A stretch of 64,000 nucleotides of DNA from Trifolium pratense (GCF_020283565.1 NC_060063.1:34744635-34808634), one strand, 5' to 3'. Shown: positions 12,325 to 24,668, counted from the stretch's first letter. The notes: generated by a model from the letters alone, not told the origin. Numbers and translations are program-made.

Positions 12325-12876
12325 ATTGTTCGTATGCTCGTATTGAGGGGGAGTGTGAGTAATATGCATGTACTGAGGGGGAGTAGTGAATATTCTTTCT
12401 CTATCTGATGAGTGTATGCATGAATTCAGGGGGAGTGTGAGTGATATTATCTCTTGATCGCCTGAATATGTTTGATGACAAATGTTGTGCCAAGTGTTAT
12501 GGCACCTGACTATTGAGTCCACTATCCATTATGACTGAGAATTTATTTTTCTCAGATGTTTATGGGAATTTATTTTTCCCTGTTGTTCTTATGTTAATGA
12601 AATGCGCCTTAAACTATTAGGAGTTTATTTCTCCTACTTCTTAGCATCTACTATGGGAGTTTATTTCTCCCTTGTGTTGTTCCATGAGGCTAGTTGTGTT
12701 TTATTCCGCTGTTGCATTGCCTCTGATGCTACTTGACTATCTTGGAAGTAGTGTTTATTATGTGTTACTTTCTTTCCTAGTTGTGTGATCATGTTGACTC
12801 GAAGGAAAGGTAATACGGTATCTCTCTATATACTGGTCTAATATTGTTTTAGCCAAAATTTGCCAAAGGGGGAGAT
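12325..12876 (+). other. S1 3' untranslated region with repeated purine tracts
   Basis: No ORF. Several GGGGGAG tracts occur at about 12349, 12376 and 12430, and the final AAAGGGGGAGA at 12865-12875 directly precedes the 3' LTR, so it is the functional polypurine tract. Extra upstream purine tracts also occur in copy E. Confidence 0.75.
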
Positions 12877-13915
12877 TGTTGGGTTTTTGTATATTGGCTA
12901 CATTTTGCAAAAACATATTTTAGCCAAGTGTTGAGACAAGTGTGCTGACCCCAAGTGTTGTGACAAATGTTGTGACACTTTGGAACAACACCTGACTCTG
13001 TTCTGCGCGCGCCAGCTGGATGTTTTTATTTTCTACTCAATCTTTTGAAGATCTGTTTGAAGAATTATGTCAAGGTTTCTTACAGAGGAAGGCGCACGTG
13101 TTTAATGTGTTTCATGAGGCAGCTAAACCCTAGTTTTATTTTCCAAAGGAATTATATTTTTGGAAAATATATTTTTGCGGTTTCAAAAATATAACTATTG
13201 TTTTCAAAAATATATCACTGCTGCCGCAATTCTAGAAGCCCTAATTTTTCTTGAAGCCCAAGTCGTTCTACTACTATAAATACGAAGGCAAGCATATGGT
13301 TTCAAGCATCTAAAATCGAGTCTTACAAAGCGTGTGTTTTTAGGGATTTTAGAGTGTTAATTGTGAGCCTATCTTGTGTCTCATTGATGCAAGCTTAGGA
13401 CCTGAGTGTTATTGAGTTGTAAGTGTGAACTTCTCCTAAGCTTTGAAGTACGGAGATTGTTCTATTGTGTTGTGTGGTTTACTCGCAAGCTTTTAAGCAA
13501 GAGTGAATCCTAGTTTTTAGGAGTGTGTCTCCAACCGTTGTAATCGTCTGAGTTGAATAGCAGCGCTGTCTGTGTTGCTAAGGTGGGAATTGGGACGGGG
13601 TCTCATATCTAGGAGTTCCTAGGTAGAAGGATCATTGGGTAGTGATTAAGTGAGAAGTTGTAAACGGGTGAGTTTAGCTTCGAAGTAATACTGCTGATAG
13701 TGGACTTCATTCCTGGATTGGTATCCCCCAGAGTAGGCTTTAGGCTGAACTGGGTTAACAACTCTCGTGTGTTATTTACTTTACTGTTTGTATTGTTTTA
13801 TGTTATTTGCTCTGTTTATAGACAAGTGTTGGCGCACTAGTAACAACATCTGCCTACAACAGACAAGTGTTGCTACACCTTGAGCAACACCTGTCCACTG
13901 TGTGCCAGGAATTTC
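12877..13915 (+). repeat. 3' LTR of S1
   Basis: Starts TGTTGGGTTTTTG right after the purine tract and ends with CCAGGAATTTCA, 1039 bp. The right boundary is set by the change to element D leader sequence (shared with 31873 onward) at 13916. The first 100 bp holds several copies of an AAGTGTTGNGACA motif. There is no second S1 LTR in the window. Confidence 0.8.
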
Positions 13916-14206
13916 AAATCCATCAAGTTTAAACTACAAAAAGGTTAAACTCTACGCATATACAACTATTATAAACATAGAAGTATAGCGCTCACACCAT
14001 TAATCACAAAAAGAACGAATAATTAATCCAATTCACATCACTCATAGTTCCTAAATGAACAATATAAGTGATTTCACAAAACAAACACAACAATATTGTT
14101 AGACAAACACGACTGACACACAACACTCACTTGGTCTGACTGCACAGACCTGCTCTGATCGACACATAACCCACACAGTCCGAAGACGACCTGCTCTGAT
14201 ACCAAT
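13916..14206 (-). mobile_element. Body start of gypsy element D with primer-binding site
   Basis: Minus-strand leader of element D, matching the leader of element B at about 31873-32161. The primer-binding site (minus strand TGGTATCAGAGC) is at 14193-14204, two bases from the LTR. The rest of D's body continues left of S1, outside the window. No coding sequence is seen here. Confidence 0.8.
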
Positions 14207-15056
14207 TGTAACACCCAAACCCATTATTTATATATTTCTACCCTAGTAAAAATCTTTTTCAAAATACGCAACGGAAAGTAATGTTCGATATTATAAAAGT
14301 TGTGGTTCGAGTATTACATTCTTCAATAAAAATAATACTAATGTAATTAATTAGTAAAAATAGTGTTTATACAAATTTTTGAATCAAATAATGTATTTAT
14401 TGATTATACAAAACAACCTAGACAATAGACTTTATATACAATATAAAACCCTTTCCCGTGTCACAATCAGAGCGGAGCTTCACCGACGACTCAACATCGA
14501 ATACCACAAAATCCTGTAAAATCTGGACCCCCAACGGTCCAGCACATAACACATAAAAGAGAGTTAGATAACATACTCAAAATATAAGTGTAAGTAAATG
14601 GTACTTAAACACTTCTTCATAAAAACATGCATAATCATACATTATACATATACATCACCATCATTCATGCATATTCATATATCATGCATATTACTTCATT
14701 TATCACATAATCAATCATCTACAATTATATACCAAACATATAGTTTCACGTCGTCTCGGACAATACCAAAACATCAACAAATACATTGTTCAGATTATGG
14801 TCATGACGGACCCTGCGTTGTTCATTTTATAGTCATGACGGACTCTGCTACTCACATACGGATTAACAATCAACATTTACCAAGTATGTGTCAAACATCA
14901 TTTATAATAAAATGCACACATAATCCCTAATGCAATCTAATGCTTCACATTCATGTTATGTCCTCTAGACACCTCTAATGCATGTGGTACCATCGTCTTT
15001 ATCAGAGTATTTCACCTCCGATATCCGTCTTTATCAAACAAATATAGTTCGATATC

Positions 15057-16226
15057 TGATCAGTGCATTTTGGCACATATTTTCTAGTATTATAATTTAG
15101 CATATTAGTAGTCTTTCTACAATAATATCGAGTTTTTATTATGTTTCTAAGTTTTGGGTCACAATTGAGCCTTAATGAATTTATTTGACCAATTTTCGTA
15201 TTTAATGACATATTGATCCTTCTCAGTCTGCAGGTCATAACTTGAGCTACGAGTATCGGATTGAGGTGTGCGAATATGCGTTGGAAAGAAAAGAGAAAGA
15301 GCTACAACTTTCATGTTAAGGCCAGAACCCAGTTCGGAGCGCAACGCAGTCAAATATTTACGTTTATGTTCCAGACTTAATGAAAATAATGTAATTTCGG
15401 GTCAAACTTATGTTTTTCGACCCGTAGCTTTTTAAGCCCAATTTTCTATGAGTACTTAAGCAAAAACACAGCTAGGGTTTGATTATTCTGAATTCACGCA
15501 AAAAAAAATAGAAAGAAAGGCTGCTACATTCTCATGGAGAACTAGCAACCCTAGGTTGATCCATTGGTATACGGGAACATCGTTCATGACTTCTTGAGGT
15601 TCAATTCTTAATAGTAATTCAGTTTATTTATTTATTGTCTTCTCTTATCAATTCATGCTCTTTATTTATTTATGAAACTCGAATATAGTGATGCTTAATC
15701 TCTATTTTGAGTTATATATTGTGAGACTTTTCGGATTGATTCATCGCTTGTATGACTAGTTCGAATAGGAATTGATATAGGTTTTTTCGCGCTTAGCAAA
15801 AAAGGGTTGGTCGAAATCTGTCATGATACAAACCGTGTTCTAAGTGACGCTTGTTCACTACTCATGGTTAGTTGAACACATTCTTTGCTTAATCGAATGA
15901 ATTCGTATAAACTGTTTATCGCTTGTATAATCGGTCTTATAAACCAACCAAGGCATGAATATATAAACAATATTTTATGTGAACCGAGGATAGAATCATA
16001 ACGAAGTTTTCCTAAAACCAATGGATTGATCGTCTTTTTATCAATTGAATTTCTAATACTCTTTCGATCTAAACAAACCCAAAACCCCATATTTAATTGT
16101 GTTATTCATTGTTCTTATTTTTACTAATTATTAAATTAGAGGTCCTTGTGAGACGACCAAGGTTAACTACCTTGTTACTACTTTTCTTAATTAAAATTTA
16201 TTTTGATCGCGAAACGACAGTGATCA
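15057..16226 (+). repeat. 5' LTR of element C
   Basis: Begins TGATCAGTGC and ends CAGTGATCA just before the primer-binding site; 1170 bp. The sequence recurs at 34049-35220 and, more diverged, as the solo LTR at 36038-37174. Confidence 0.92.
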
Positions 16227-16227
16227 A

Positions 16228-16247
16228 ATTGGCGCCGTTGCCGGGGA
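16228..16247 (+). promoter_or_regulatory. Primer-binding site of element C
   Basis: TTGGCGCCGTTGCCGGGGA, one base after the LTR. This motif is typical of Athila/Tat-type plant gypsy elements and differs from the TGGTATCAGAGC sites of the other elements in the window. Confidence 0.85.
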
Positions 16248-16673
16248 CCTCTGATTAGGATTAGTAAAATTGAGAACTAACTAACATTACTAACAATTTT
16301 GTTTTGTGAGTTTTAGTTGTGTTTCAGGTTGTGACGTTGAATTTTGTAGTGAAGCTGAAAAATAATTAATTTTCGGTTCATATCTCGGATTGATCCGAAA
16401 TTTGGTCCACAAATCCGAAAAAAATCAAGGAACAAAACTTTCGTATCTTTGATACGAAAATTCAGGCTGAAATTGCGAAATTCCTTCGTTTAGACCACTT
16501 TTTAGTTTTTTTGAATTTTCCATATATTTAAAAAAATCCAAAAAAATTATATATAGATTTGTTTTATTTTTAGAGATTTTAGGTGGTATTTTTATTTTTT
16601 TTAGATTTTATTTGACTCAATTTTTTATTTTTCTCTTCATTTCATTTAGACAAAAAAAAAACCTATAAAAAAA

Positions 16674-17819
16674 ATGGAAGATTCATTGGACCAGTTGACT
16701 TATATAATTAATTGCTTGGATGCAAGAAAACAACAAACATGCTATCAAAATCATATTCCAACTGTGATGTGTAATATTTGTTCTTCGAGTTTTCATATTA
16801 GTGATGCATGTCCTATATTGTTAGATACTGCTCTTTGTGGTGAGACCCAATTTGTAGGTAATTTTCAAGGACAATACTATCAAGAACAAAATTCATATCT
16901 TGAAGAACAGCCTATTTGGTCACATCCACAGTTTCAGCAAATTGATTCATTGGTAGTTGAACCACAACCTAGTTTGGAAGAAATGATAATGCAGATGGCT
17001 GAAAATAATAAGAGAATGGCTGAAGATCATTTGCAATTTCTTCAACATATGCAAGTTATGAAAGTCCAAACTGATCAAGTTGAACAAATAATCTCCACCG
17101 TCCATCGAATTCAAGAGGACAAGATGTCTCATGTTGATGTACAACCTGCTGCACTATTAGAGGTAATGCAATGTGATACAAGTCTTGATGAAACTCCAAG
17201 TGAGCCCATTGAAACAAAACTTGCTTCCGTTGATGAACACAAAATAAGCAACATAAATTCAAGTGAATGCATGGAAGAGATTACACCACAAAATTTATTG
17301 AAATCTGATTTAGATGAATTATATACTTCTCTTGAAGTAGATAAATCTTTTGAAATTTTTGCTTGTGAATGTGGTGTTTGTAATATTTGTCATGAGATCA
17401 ATGCAGCTATTTTAGGTGAAGACATTTTGATTCCGGCAACCAGTTGTGCAGAAATCCCAACAAATTCAATAACTCTTGAAGTTAACACAAAAAGTGTGGA
17501 TTTTAGTTGGAAGCAACCATTGTCTATAGCAAAAAGATTGTTGGTGGAACCTCTGATTAAGCCGCACAACAAGCAACCATCCTTCATCATTTGTGCATCT
17601 CTTCCACCCAATTTATCTGACTCACAAGCTAAATGTGGATTTTCTGATATTCATGCTTTTGTTATTGCAGGTCCACCAAATACATTGGCTATTCCTCCTA
17701 AGCCACCAGATTTTTTACTAAAGGGCAAGTCCACTTGCCACTTGCTTCTTCCTGTTACGTGTATTCGTAGTGTGGAACGACCTCCTCCAAAACCACCAGA
17801 CATGAAAGCTACACCTTAG
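16674..17819 (+). CDS. Gag-related ORF of element C (381 aa)
   Basis: The only sizeable ORF of element C. The N-terminal part has a CX2C...HX4C arrangement (CNICSSSFHISDACP, near residues 43-57), like the zinc-binding end of Athila-type gag. It is followed by Gln-rich and coiled-coil-prone sequence (about 90-165), acidic sequence, a second Cys cluster near 228-238 (CECGVCNIC) and a Pro-rich tail (PPKPP repeated). No protease, RT, RNase H or integrase follows. The ATG follows a long AT-rich leader. It looks like the C-terminal part of gag plus lineage-specific sequence. Assignment to Athila/Tat rests on the zinc motif and primer site; function beyond possible RNA binding is inferred. Confidence 0.7.
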   Translation: MEDSLDQLTYIINCLDARKQQTCYQNHIPTVMCNICSSSFHISDACPILLDTALCGETQFVGNFQGQYYQEQNSYLEEQPIWSHPQFQQIDSLVVEPQPSLEEMIMQMAENNKRMAEDHLQFLQHMQVMKVQTDQVEQIISTVHRIQEDKMSHVDVQPAALLEVMQCDTSLDETPSEPIETKLASVDEHKISNINSSECMEEITPQNLLKSDLDELYTSLEVDKSFEIFACECGVCNICHEINAAILGEDILIPATSCAEIPTNSITLEVNTKSVDFSWKQPLSIAKRLLVEPLIKPHNKQPSFIICASLPPNLSDSQAKCGFSDIHAFVIAGPPNTLAIPPKPPDFLLKGKSTCHLLLPVTCIRSVERPPPKPPDMKATP

Positions 17820-18702
17820 CCCTCGGGTGTGTTCCTTCCTTTTCTTTATGCTTATTGTTATACATTGCGGACAATGTCTGTTTTAAGTGTGGGGGGGGGG
17901 GCATTCATTTATTTTATTTTCCTGTCAATTAAAAAAAAATATAATAATAATAAATAAATAAATTTAGCATGCATGCAATTTTTATGAGTAGTTACATGTT
18001 TTTGGACTAGAGCAATATAGCTGTAGGATTGGTGAAATTTTTTGAAATTCTCGTTTTCATGCTTGATATGATGATCTTTGCACCTTAATGCACAACTGCT
18101 GAAAAACTTGCAAACTTAGTAGTGGCATGATAAATCTTTAAAATACACAGTCATCAGCTAAGTTGTCTGAGTATAGAATACGATAAAGAGGTATGATTAG
18201 GACTAAGTTTGGGGGAAAACTGAATTACTTGATTGTAGGATCATGGCTAGATTAAATGATGGGATACTACACAGAAAAAAAAATAAAAAAATAAAATAAA
18301 AATAGAATAAGTTCCTGTGCCCGAAACTGGAGGAACAATAATGAATATGTTGAGTTCCTGTGCCTAAAACTGGAGGAACAAATGTTGTGTAGGGTGCTCT
18401 ATTCGGAGTAACAGGTTGGACTCATTACAAGTGAGATCTCGTCAGGTGAAAAGGTAGAGTAGCACCTAAAGCATAACTGAAATGAACTTAAGTGGTATCC
18501 CAGCGTATAAAAGTCAAAAAGCCTGTGAGAACAAGAAAAGAATAGGTTCCCCTCAAGCTGAAATCTAAACTCAAACTCTGAGTTGTAGGAAAGAAAAGGT
18601 AGCTTAGTATCATGACTGTGTATTTTCGAGAAGGATCATGTCATGACTCTGGTTGAAAAGTAATAGGCAGTACACACACACACACGCAGGGTTATCGTTG
18701 AC
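17820..18702 (+). other. Element C internal non-coding region, left of element B
   Basis: No ORF. Contains an AAGTGT tract followed by 11 G at 17891-17901, AT-rich simple sequence, an imperfect direct repeat around GAACTGGAGGAACA (near 18318-18336 and 18367-18381) and a CA microsatellite near 18671-18685. It is cut at 18702 by element B. Confidence 0.6.
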
Positions 18703-20434
18703 TGTAACACCCAAACCCATTAATGCCTTTATTATGGCTTAAAAATTTCTTTTCTCAAAAACGACGCAGCGGATAAAATAAAGTTCTAGACTTAAATCAA
18801 TTGATTGATAAATTGTTGGTTCGAGATATTACACTCCTCTTTACGCAAATAATACTAAGTTAATTAATTAGTAAAACTCGTTTTATACAAAATAAATCTT
18901 CTTTATAAAGATACATTTTCCAAAGGAAATACAAATAGTCATGAAGACTCTATATACTAAATACAACCCTTTCCCGTGTCACAATCAGAGCAGAGCTTCA
19001 CCGACGACTCGACATCGAATACCACAAAACCTGTGAAATCTGGACCCCCAACGGTCCAGCACATAACACATAAAAGAGAGTTAGATAACATACTCAAAAT
19101 ATACAAGTGTAAGTAAATGGTACTTAACACTTCTTCATAAAAACATGCATAATCATACATTATACATATACATCACCATCATTCATGCATATTCATATAT
19201 CATGCATATACTTAATTTATCACCTAATCAATCATCCACAAAATACACCAAACATATAGTTTCACGTCATCTCGGACAATACCAAAATATAAGTCAATTG
19301 TATTAAACAGGCATTATCTCATAAAACAACCTCCGGAATCGGAATCTACGCGAAAAACTGGGTAAAATAGGTTCCGGTTGCATAAACCGTCAATAGGTCA
19401 AAAGTCAACAGTCAACCCAAAAGTCAACAGTCAACACAGTTCAAGTTGAACTACGCGGGGCGTGAAAGGTTCACGCTGCGCGTGACACAAGGCTACGCCG
19501 CGCGTGGAAATGATCACGCTGCGCGTGATAAGAATCTTGCTACCCGAGACGACCAACAACATTTCCAAAAGGATCACGCTGCGCGTGATGGGGATCACGC
19601 TGCGCGTGAGTGCTGAGGAACAGTCACGCTGGGGGCGTGAAAAGTCACGCTGGGCGTGATAGATCTGATGTTCTTCATGTTCATACGAAAAATGGTCCAA
19701 AACTCACTTATTTGGCCCAAAACCCCCATTTTACATGTTATAAAACTCAAATATGTTTGTTTTCATGTCTACTACACATACATAAACATAAAAGAACATA
19801 TTGATTCACAGATCTACTTCAAAACATGCCATAAAGTAAGAGATTTATGTATTTTACTCAAAACTCATAAAAACACAAAGTTCTTAGATCAAACATCTAC
19901 AATTTATGTTTTTACTTATTAAATTCGTTCATACATCATACCAAGAGTATATCAAACATGTTATGAACATAATAATCGATTTCCTTTAAGAAAATCCATT
20001 CAAACTAAAACGAAAAATGGGGTGGAGGAAGTTCGGGTGAGGAGAAATCGACATTCTCCCCTTCCTCGAGTCACCCACGAATATGAAATCTACTCTCTTA
20101 CCTTAGATCCGACGAAAGCTCAACGATTGCTCTTGATCTCTCTTGCTCAAGCTTGCCCTAGCTCTCCTCTTCTCTTCCTTCTCTCTATCTTTCTCAAGAA
20201 CAAAGAAAAAATGTGACTTTCTCTCACTAATGGGCTTAAATAGCGCCCCCTTCCATAAGTCCAAGGCCCATTGGGCCTAAAGCCCACTAACACGTCCAAC
20301 TCGCGATAACTCTCACTAACTCCCGCGTTAACTAAAACTCTCGATAAATAACTTAAAGTTACTATCTTACTTAAAAACCACGTCACCAAATAATTAAACA
20401 CTTACATAGTGAATAATAAATTTGGGTCATTACA
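18703..20434 (-). repeat. 3' LTR of element B
   Basis: Ends TGTAACACCC and GGGTCATTACA. On the minus strand a TATA-like CTATTTAAG is at 20235-20243 and a donor-like AAG|GTAAGAGAG at about 20101. The palindromic TCACGCTGCGCGTGA cassette is at 19452-19668. Confidence 0.92.
19452..19668. repeat. Palindromic TCACGCTGCGCGTGA cassette in LTR B
   Basis: At least six copies of an imperfect palindrome of the form ATCACGCTGCGCGTGAT, some decayed to CACGCTGGGCGTG. It is repeated in the other LTR of B at about 32911-33122. Confidence 0.8.
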
Positions 20435-21712
20435 ACTCTCCCCTACTTAAAAGATTTTCGCCCTCGAAAATTACACGACTAAAACAACTCCGGGTAACTC
20501 CTTTATCCGACTTCCCAACAAAACGCCCAAGACGCTACACATTACTAAGTTTGACAAAATTAGTTTATCCCATCCAACACAATTTTTGTCTATTTATCAA
20601 CAAGAGATCAAGGACGGCCAGTTCCTCAATTTGTCGATAGATAGTCAACAATCATGATATCGACATAAACCATTCTTATCAAACCGCTAAAACATCCACT
20701 TCATACGAAACATCCATAGACTCACATTCTACGACCTCACAACGTTACCCCAAAATAGGTACAACCAATCGAACACACTCCGAAAAGATATTCCGGTGGA
20801 ATACTCCCCAAATCCTATAAGTCTTTGATTCCCTCATGAATCACTTAACCGTGTTACATCACTTATTCATATCCGGATCTTATTCCAACTTATAACTTGA
20901 TAGTTCAACTCCAACAATCACTTGATGACCAACATTCTCAAACTTCATTGACACATGCTAAAAACTACTGTCTCTAACCGTCAAATTCTTTTTCTCACAT
21001 TTCTCCAATCATTGAGTCGAATCCAATATGACTACTCTTTTCCCAAGTAATCTCTTAACCAACCTTTTGCATTCCTTAACGCAACATTTTCCAATATCAC
21101 TCCTTCTTAATCTTTAGTAAATCACTACTTCAAAATTAGGCTACCGCCTAAAATTGGTTCTCCGAACAATCATAACCTCTATCTCGTTGATTCCAAACGA
21201 CATCTTCAATTTGCCCATAATCCATCTATCAATGTTCCTCATCATCTTGCATTGCAACAAGCATAATCTTCTCCGTTTATTCACTCATCGACTTCTTATT
21301 CACCTCCAACCTCTACCAATCATCATCTCTCTATGGATAACTACCTTTAAACTCTTCCTTAGTACGTTCGATACCAAAATCAAACTCTTGAATTTAATCC
21401 ACAAGCTCCAAATATTCGCCATACAATCTAATTTCATCCATCAAATTCTAATCAACTTTTGTCTTAGTACTCTTACTAATGACTCCTTGTCTACTCCCAA
21501 CATGACATCTAGAAAATTTCCAAAATTCTCGTCCAAAATACATCTTAAGTTTATTCCTCGAATCACTAACATTCCGTCGTCCACGATGAGACCATACTAC
21601 ACCAACTACTACGATGCATTTAACAACACTAGTCTCCACTAACTTTCCTATTCCATAAATCCAGATTCCTTAGCAAATACTTTCTCACTCTTATCTTTTG
21701 GGCACTACAAAA
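20435..21712 (-). other. Element B body, right of its 3' LTR
   Basis: Minus-strand internal sequence next to the 3' LTR. The purine tract AAGTAGGGGAGAG (minus strand, 20435-20450) marks the LTR border, preceded by a CGAGGGCGAAAATC stretch like the usual end of gypsy pol (element H has TTTCGGGGACGAAG there). No credible ORF; the plus-strand frame at 21154-21642 is low-complexity and unsupported. Confidence 0.6.
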
Positions 21713-23011
21713 TGTTGGTGTAAGCCCTAGAGGCCAATTATTTATAATTGCATGATACTTGTATTGGATAATTTACTTATTAAATAAAGGCTTTTCTTTA
21801 TTATGTTTATGTGTTAAATAATAATAGAGTCCCTAGAATAGTAAGTTCATTAAATGGAACGTTAAGTGTGACTTAATCGTGAGAATCCATTACACATGAG
21901 AACACTATTCTTAAAACATCCGTAGTCGAGCTTTAATGTGAATTGGGATAACATCAAAACGTAGAGACTATTATGTTGATAGACTGATGATCACATCTCA
22001 CGGATCATAGATAAAGAGTTATCAAGTCTTCACATAGATATAAATATTAAGAGTAATATTTATATCGGATTGACCCACCATGAGAATATTACATAGTATG
22101 TTATGAAATGTCATAAGATATTCTCATAGTGATAAGTGGTGTATTCCACCCTTCGACCTGAAACCACTATGTTCCCTAGGTGTAGGAGTGTAGTACTTTG
22201 TCGCCAATCAAAGTTATCCGTAACAGGATGACTATAAGGTTGGTTGATGGGTATTCCACGAATCATGCTGAGGGACATGAGTGACCTAGATGGAATTTAC
22301 CCCTCCTACATAACGGGAGATATGTCTATGGGCCCAATATTGAACTTAACAAGGGTGACGTACTATGCCTTGTGTTCAATATAGACATAAGGGTAAAAGG
22401 GTAATTATACACACGAGTTTTATCACGGAAAGGTTTGTCAGATCACGTGACATTCTTGTGACTTGGGTAGCAGTGATGTGTTGCTAGATACCGCTCACTG
22501 TTTATAATATTGAGATTAATATTATTGCCAACGTCATAGGAACCTACAGGGTCACACACATAAGGACAGTTAATGACGGGAGAAATAAGTATGACTTATT
22601 AGTGGGGTGCGATTAGTTACAGTAGGTTATTGGGCTTATGAAGTCCAATAACCACTTTGGCCTGAAGACAACATAATAAGCTCTATAAATAGAGCCTTAT
22701 GTAATTCAGTCAAGGGTTACACACATAATCTGAATTTTAGAGTAACCTTAAAATTCTCTAAAACCCTAACCGCACTAAATCTCCCTCTACCGTCGTCTTG
22801 AAGCTAGCACTAAAAGGTGAACGGAAACTGTTCGTGTGGACCGGCTAGAGGTACTGCGATCGTGCGGTTCTTGTGATCAATTCAGAATCGAGGAATTGTT
22901 CTTCAAAGGTAATAATCGAAACCCTGATCATGTCCATTCGCAAGGATCCACCGAAGGAAAATCTTAAATTTCCGCTGCGTTTTACTCTGTTTTAAATGCA
23001 ATTTTCCTTCA
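21713..23011 (+). repeat. 5' LTR of the Angela element
   Basis: TGTTGGTG...CCTTCA. It holds a TATA box (TATAAAT, 22684-22690) within a small inverted repeat GCTCTATAAATAGAGC, so transcripts should start near 22715. Confidence 0.95.
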
Positions 23012-23012
23012 G

Positions 23013-23026
23013 TGGTATCAGAGCCA
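23013..23026 (+). promoter_or_regulatory. Primer-binding site of the Angela element
   Basis: TGGTATCAGAGCCA, complementary to the initiator methionine tRNA 3' end, one base after the LTR. Confidence 0.93.
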
Positions 23027-24668
23027 CTTGTGAAACCATGAATCGGTTTGTTGTTTATTACTGTTTTATTAATATGGTTTTGAATCGGTATTAATAATAA
23101 TAACAAGGATTAATAAAATTTGATTGATCGGTTTTAAAATATATATGTGATATATATTTCTGATACGGCGCATCGGTGTATGTGATACATTGATCGTGTC
23201 ATTCATTCGAATGTTTAAGTGATTGGCGTTTAATTTGGATGATTGTGAGCGTGAGCTTCGGAACCGTTTATGGTGAAGCATCATATATCCAATCGTTCAT
23301 CTAGAACTAGCAGTCCTGAAACGTTTTGATGAATGGCGGTTGTATTAGGGTTTATAACTATACAAGTGTTGTGTTGTTATATATAAACAGAACATATTGT
23401 TCATTGAAAGTTTTAAGTGATTGTCGTGAGCATGGATGATTGTGAGCGTGAGCTTCGGAACCGATAACTGGTGAAGCATCATATATCCAATCGTTTATGG
23501 TGAACAAAATCCTGAAACGTTTTGATGAATAATTACTGTATTAATTTTGTAAAAGCAGAGTACGGCTAGGGTTTACATCTGAAGCATCAAGTGTTGGTGC
23601 GATTAGGATTCAATGATGAAGTGTTCATCGAAATTTAGCTGACCGGGCAGCGGAACCCCCGGCTAACTCTGCGTAAGGTGATCAATCATGGTGTTTTATT
23701 AATTGGACTAATGTAATAATAATAAATTGTGTGTTTATTGTTATTAAAGTTGCATGATGAATGGTTATGGTCTTAGTTCTTCTTTTCGTTTTATTTGGGA
23801 TTTAAATACGGCCTGCGTGTCGTGCCTTTCTTATATTTTCTTGATGTAATTTCTTTTCTCATCTCACTCCCTCGTATGAACACGAGTTTCTTGTAGTGAT
23901 GTAATATAAGATTAGCAAATAGGACAGGAAGGACAGCAATGAAGATCTATCTTGGAGAAGTATAGGTTTTTGTTAGATATAGCATAGGTTCTCTCATTGG
24001 CTTGAGGGAACAATCACGCTAGGGGCCATAACCATATCATTTTATTATATTATGTATGTTGATGCATGTTATGTATGGAGTGACGTCATTGTATGTAAGC
24101 CGTGGTAAGGTGAGATCAAATTAATTATAAAAGCCCTCAAAGGAATTAATATTAAGTTTTATTGCTTTCCAACGAATAGCGCCCTTCAAGATCAATATCG
24201 ACAAATGTAGGTTTTGCCAACGCGAAGTGCATTGTCAATATTGATAAGTTGCGGTGAGGTAATTTATTTATCCGATCGCTATTTAATGGGTCTAACTTAA
24301 CTAAAGAGAATATAATAAGATTATATAACTTTAGAAGCAAGTATTGGGTTATTCCATGTGATGGAATAGAATAAGTGTTATTCGCCCAATAGAAAGGATA
24401 TGAGAGTTGTATGAGATACAATTGGAAAGGAGTTTCCTACCTAAATAACTAAGTTTTGTGTAATCAGCCCAACGCTGACTTAAAACGAAGTGAAATATGG
24501 ATCTCATTCTCACTAGAAAATCTTCCAACGGGATTTTCCGAATCAAATGTCGAGGGTCATTTGTTTTGAGTAAAATAGTGGGAGCACATGTTTAATTAAA
24601 GGCCTAATTAAATGTGTATTAAAATTGTTCAAATACTTATATTTTCACTTTTACAATTGTAGATCACC
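23027..24668 (+). other. Long untranslated leader of the Angela element
   Basis: About 1.6 kb without a gene. It contains a direct duplication at a spacing of about 196 bp: GATGATTGTGAGCGTGAGCT at 23238 and 23434, followed each time by a shared GTGAAGCATCATATATCC and CTGAAACGTTTTGATGAAT. Long structured leaders are usual for Angela elements and may carry packaging signals (inference). Confidence 0.7.

Larger units (their letters stand above)
5974..13915 (+). mobile_element. SIRE/Maximus-lineage Ty1/copia element S1 (5' part outside window)
   Basis: Ty1/copia element with domain order gag-PR-IN-RT-RH, an extra env-like ORF after a leaky UAG, several purine tracts and a 3' LTR. The 5' LTR, leader and first part of gag lie left of the window beyond element A. 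The extra ORF, the two gag knuckles and the RT/RH sequence style place it in the SIRE/Maximus lineage. The right end abuts the body of gypsy element D, so S1 inserted into D. Apart from element A and a shortened env-like ORF, its frames are open. Confidence 0.92.

Noticed and set aside
19431..19700. Minus-strand 89-codon frame repeated in both B LTRs
   Set aside because: Made of the palindromic cassette (repeated ITRSVI), identical because the LTRs are identical, not because of coding selection.
21154..21642. 162-codon plus-strand ORF
   Set aside because: Low-complexity, wrong strand for element B, no domain; open by composition.
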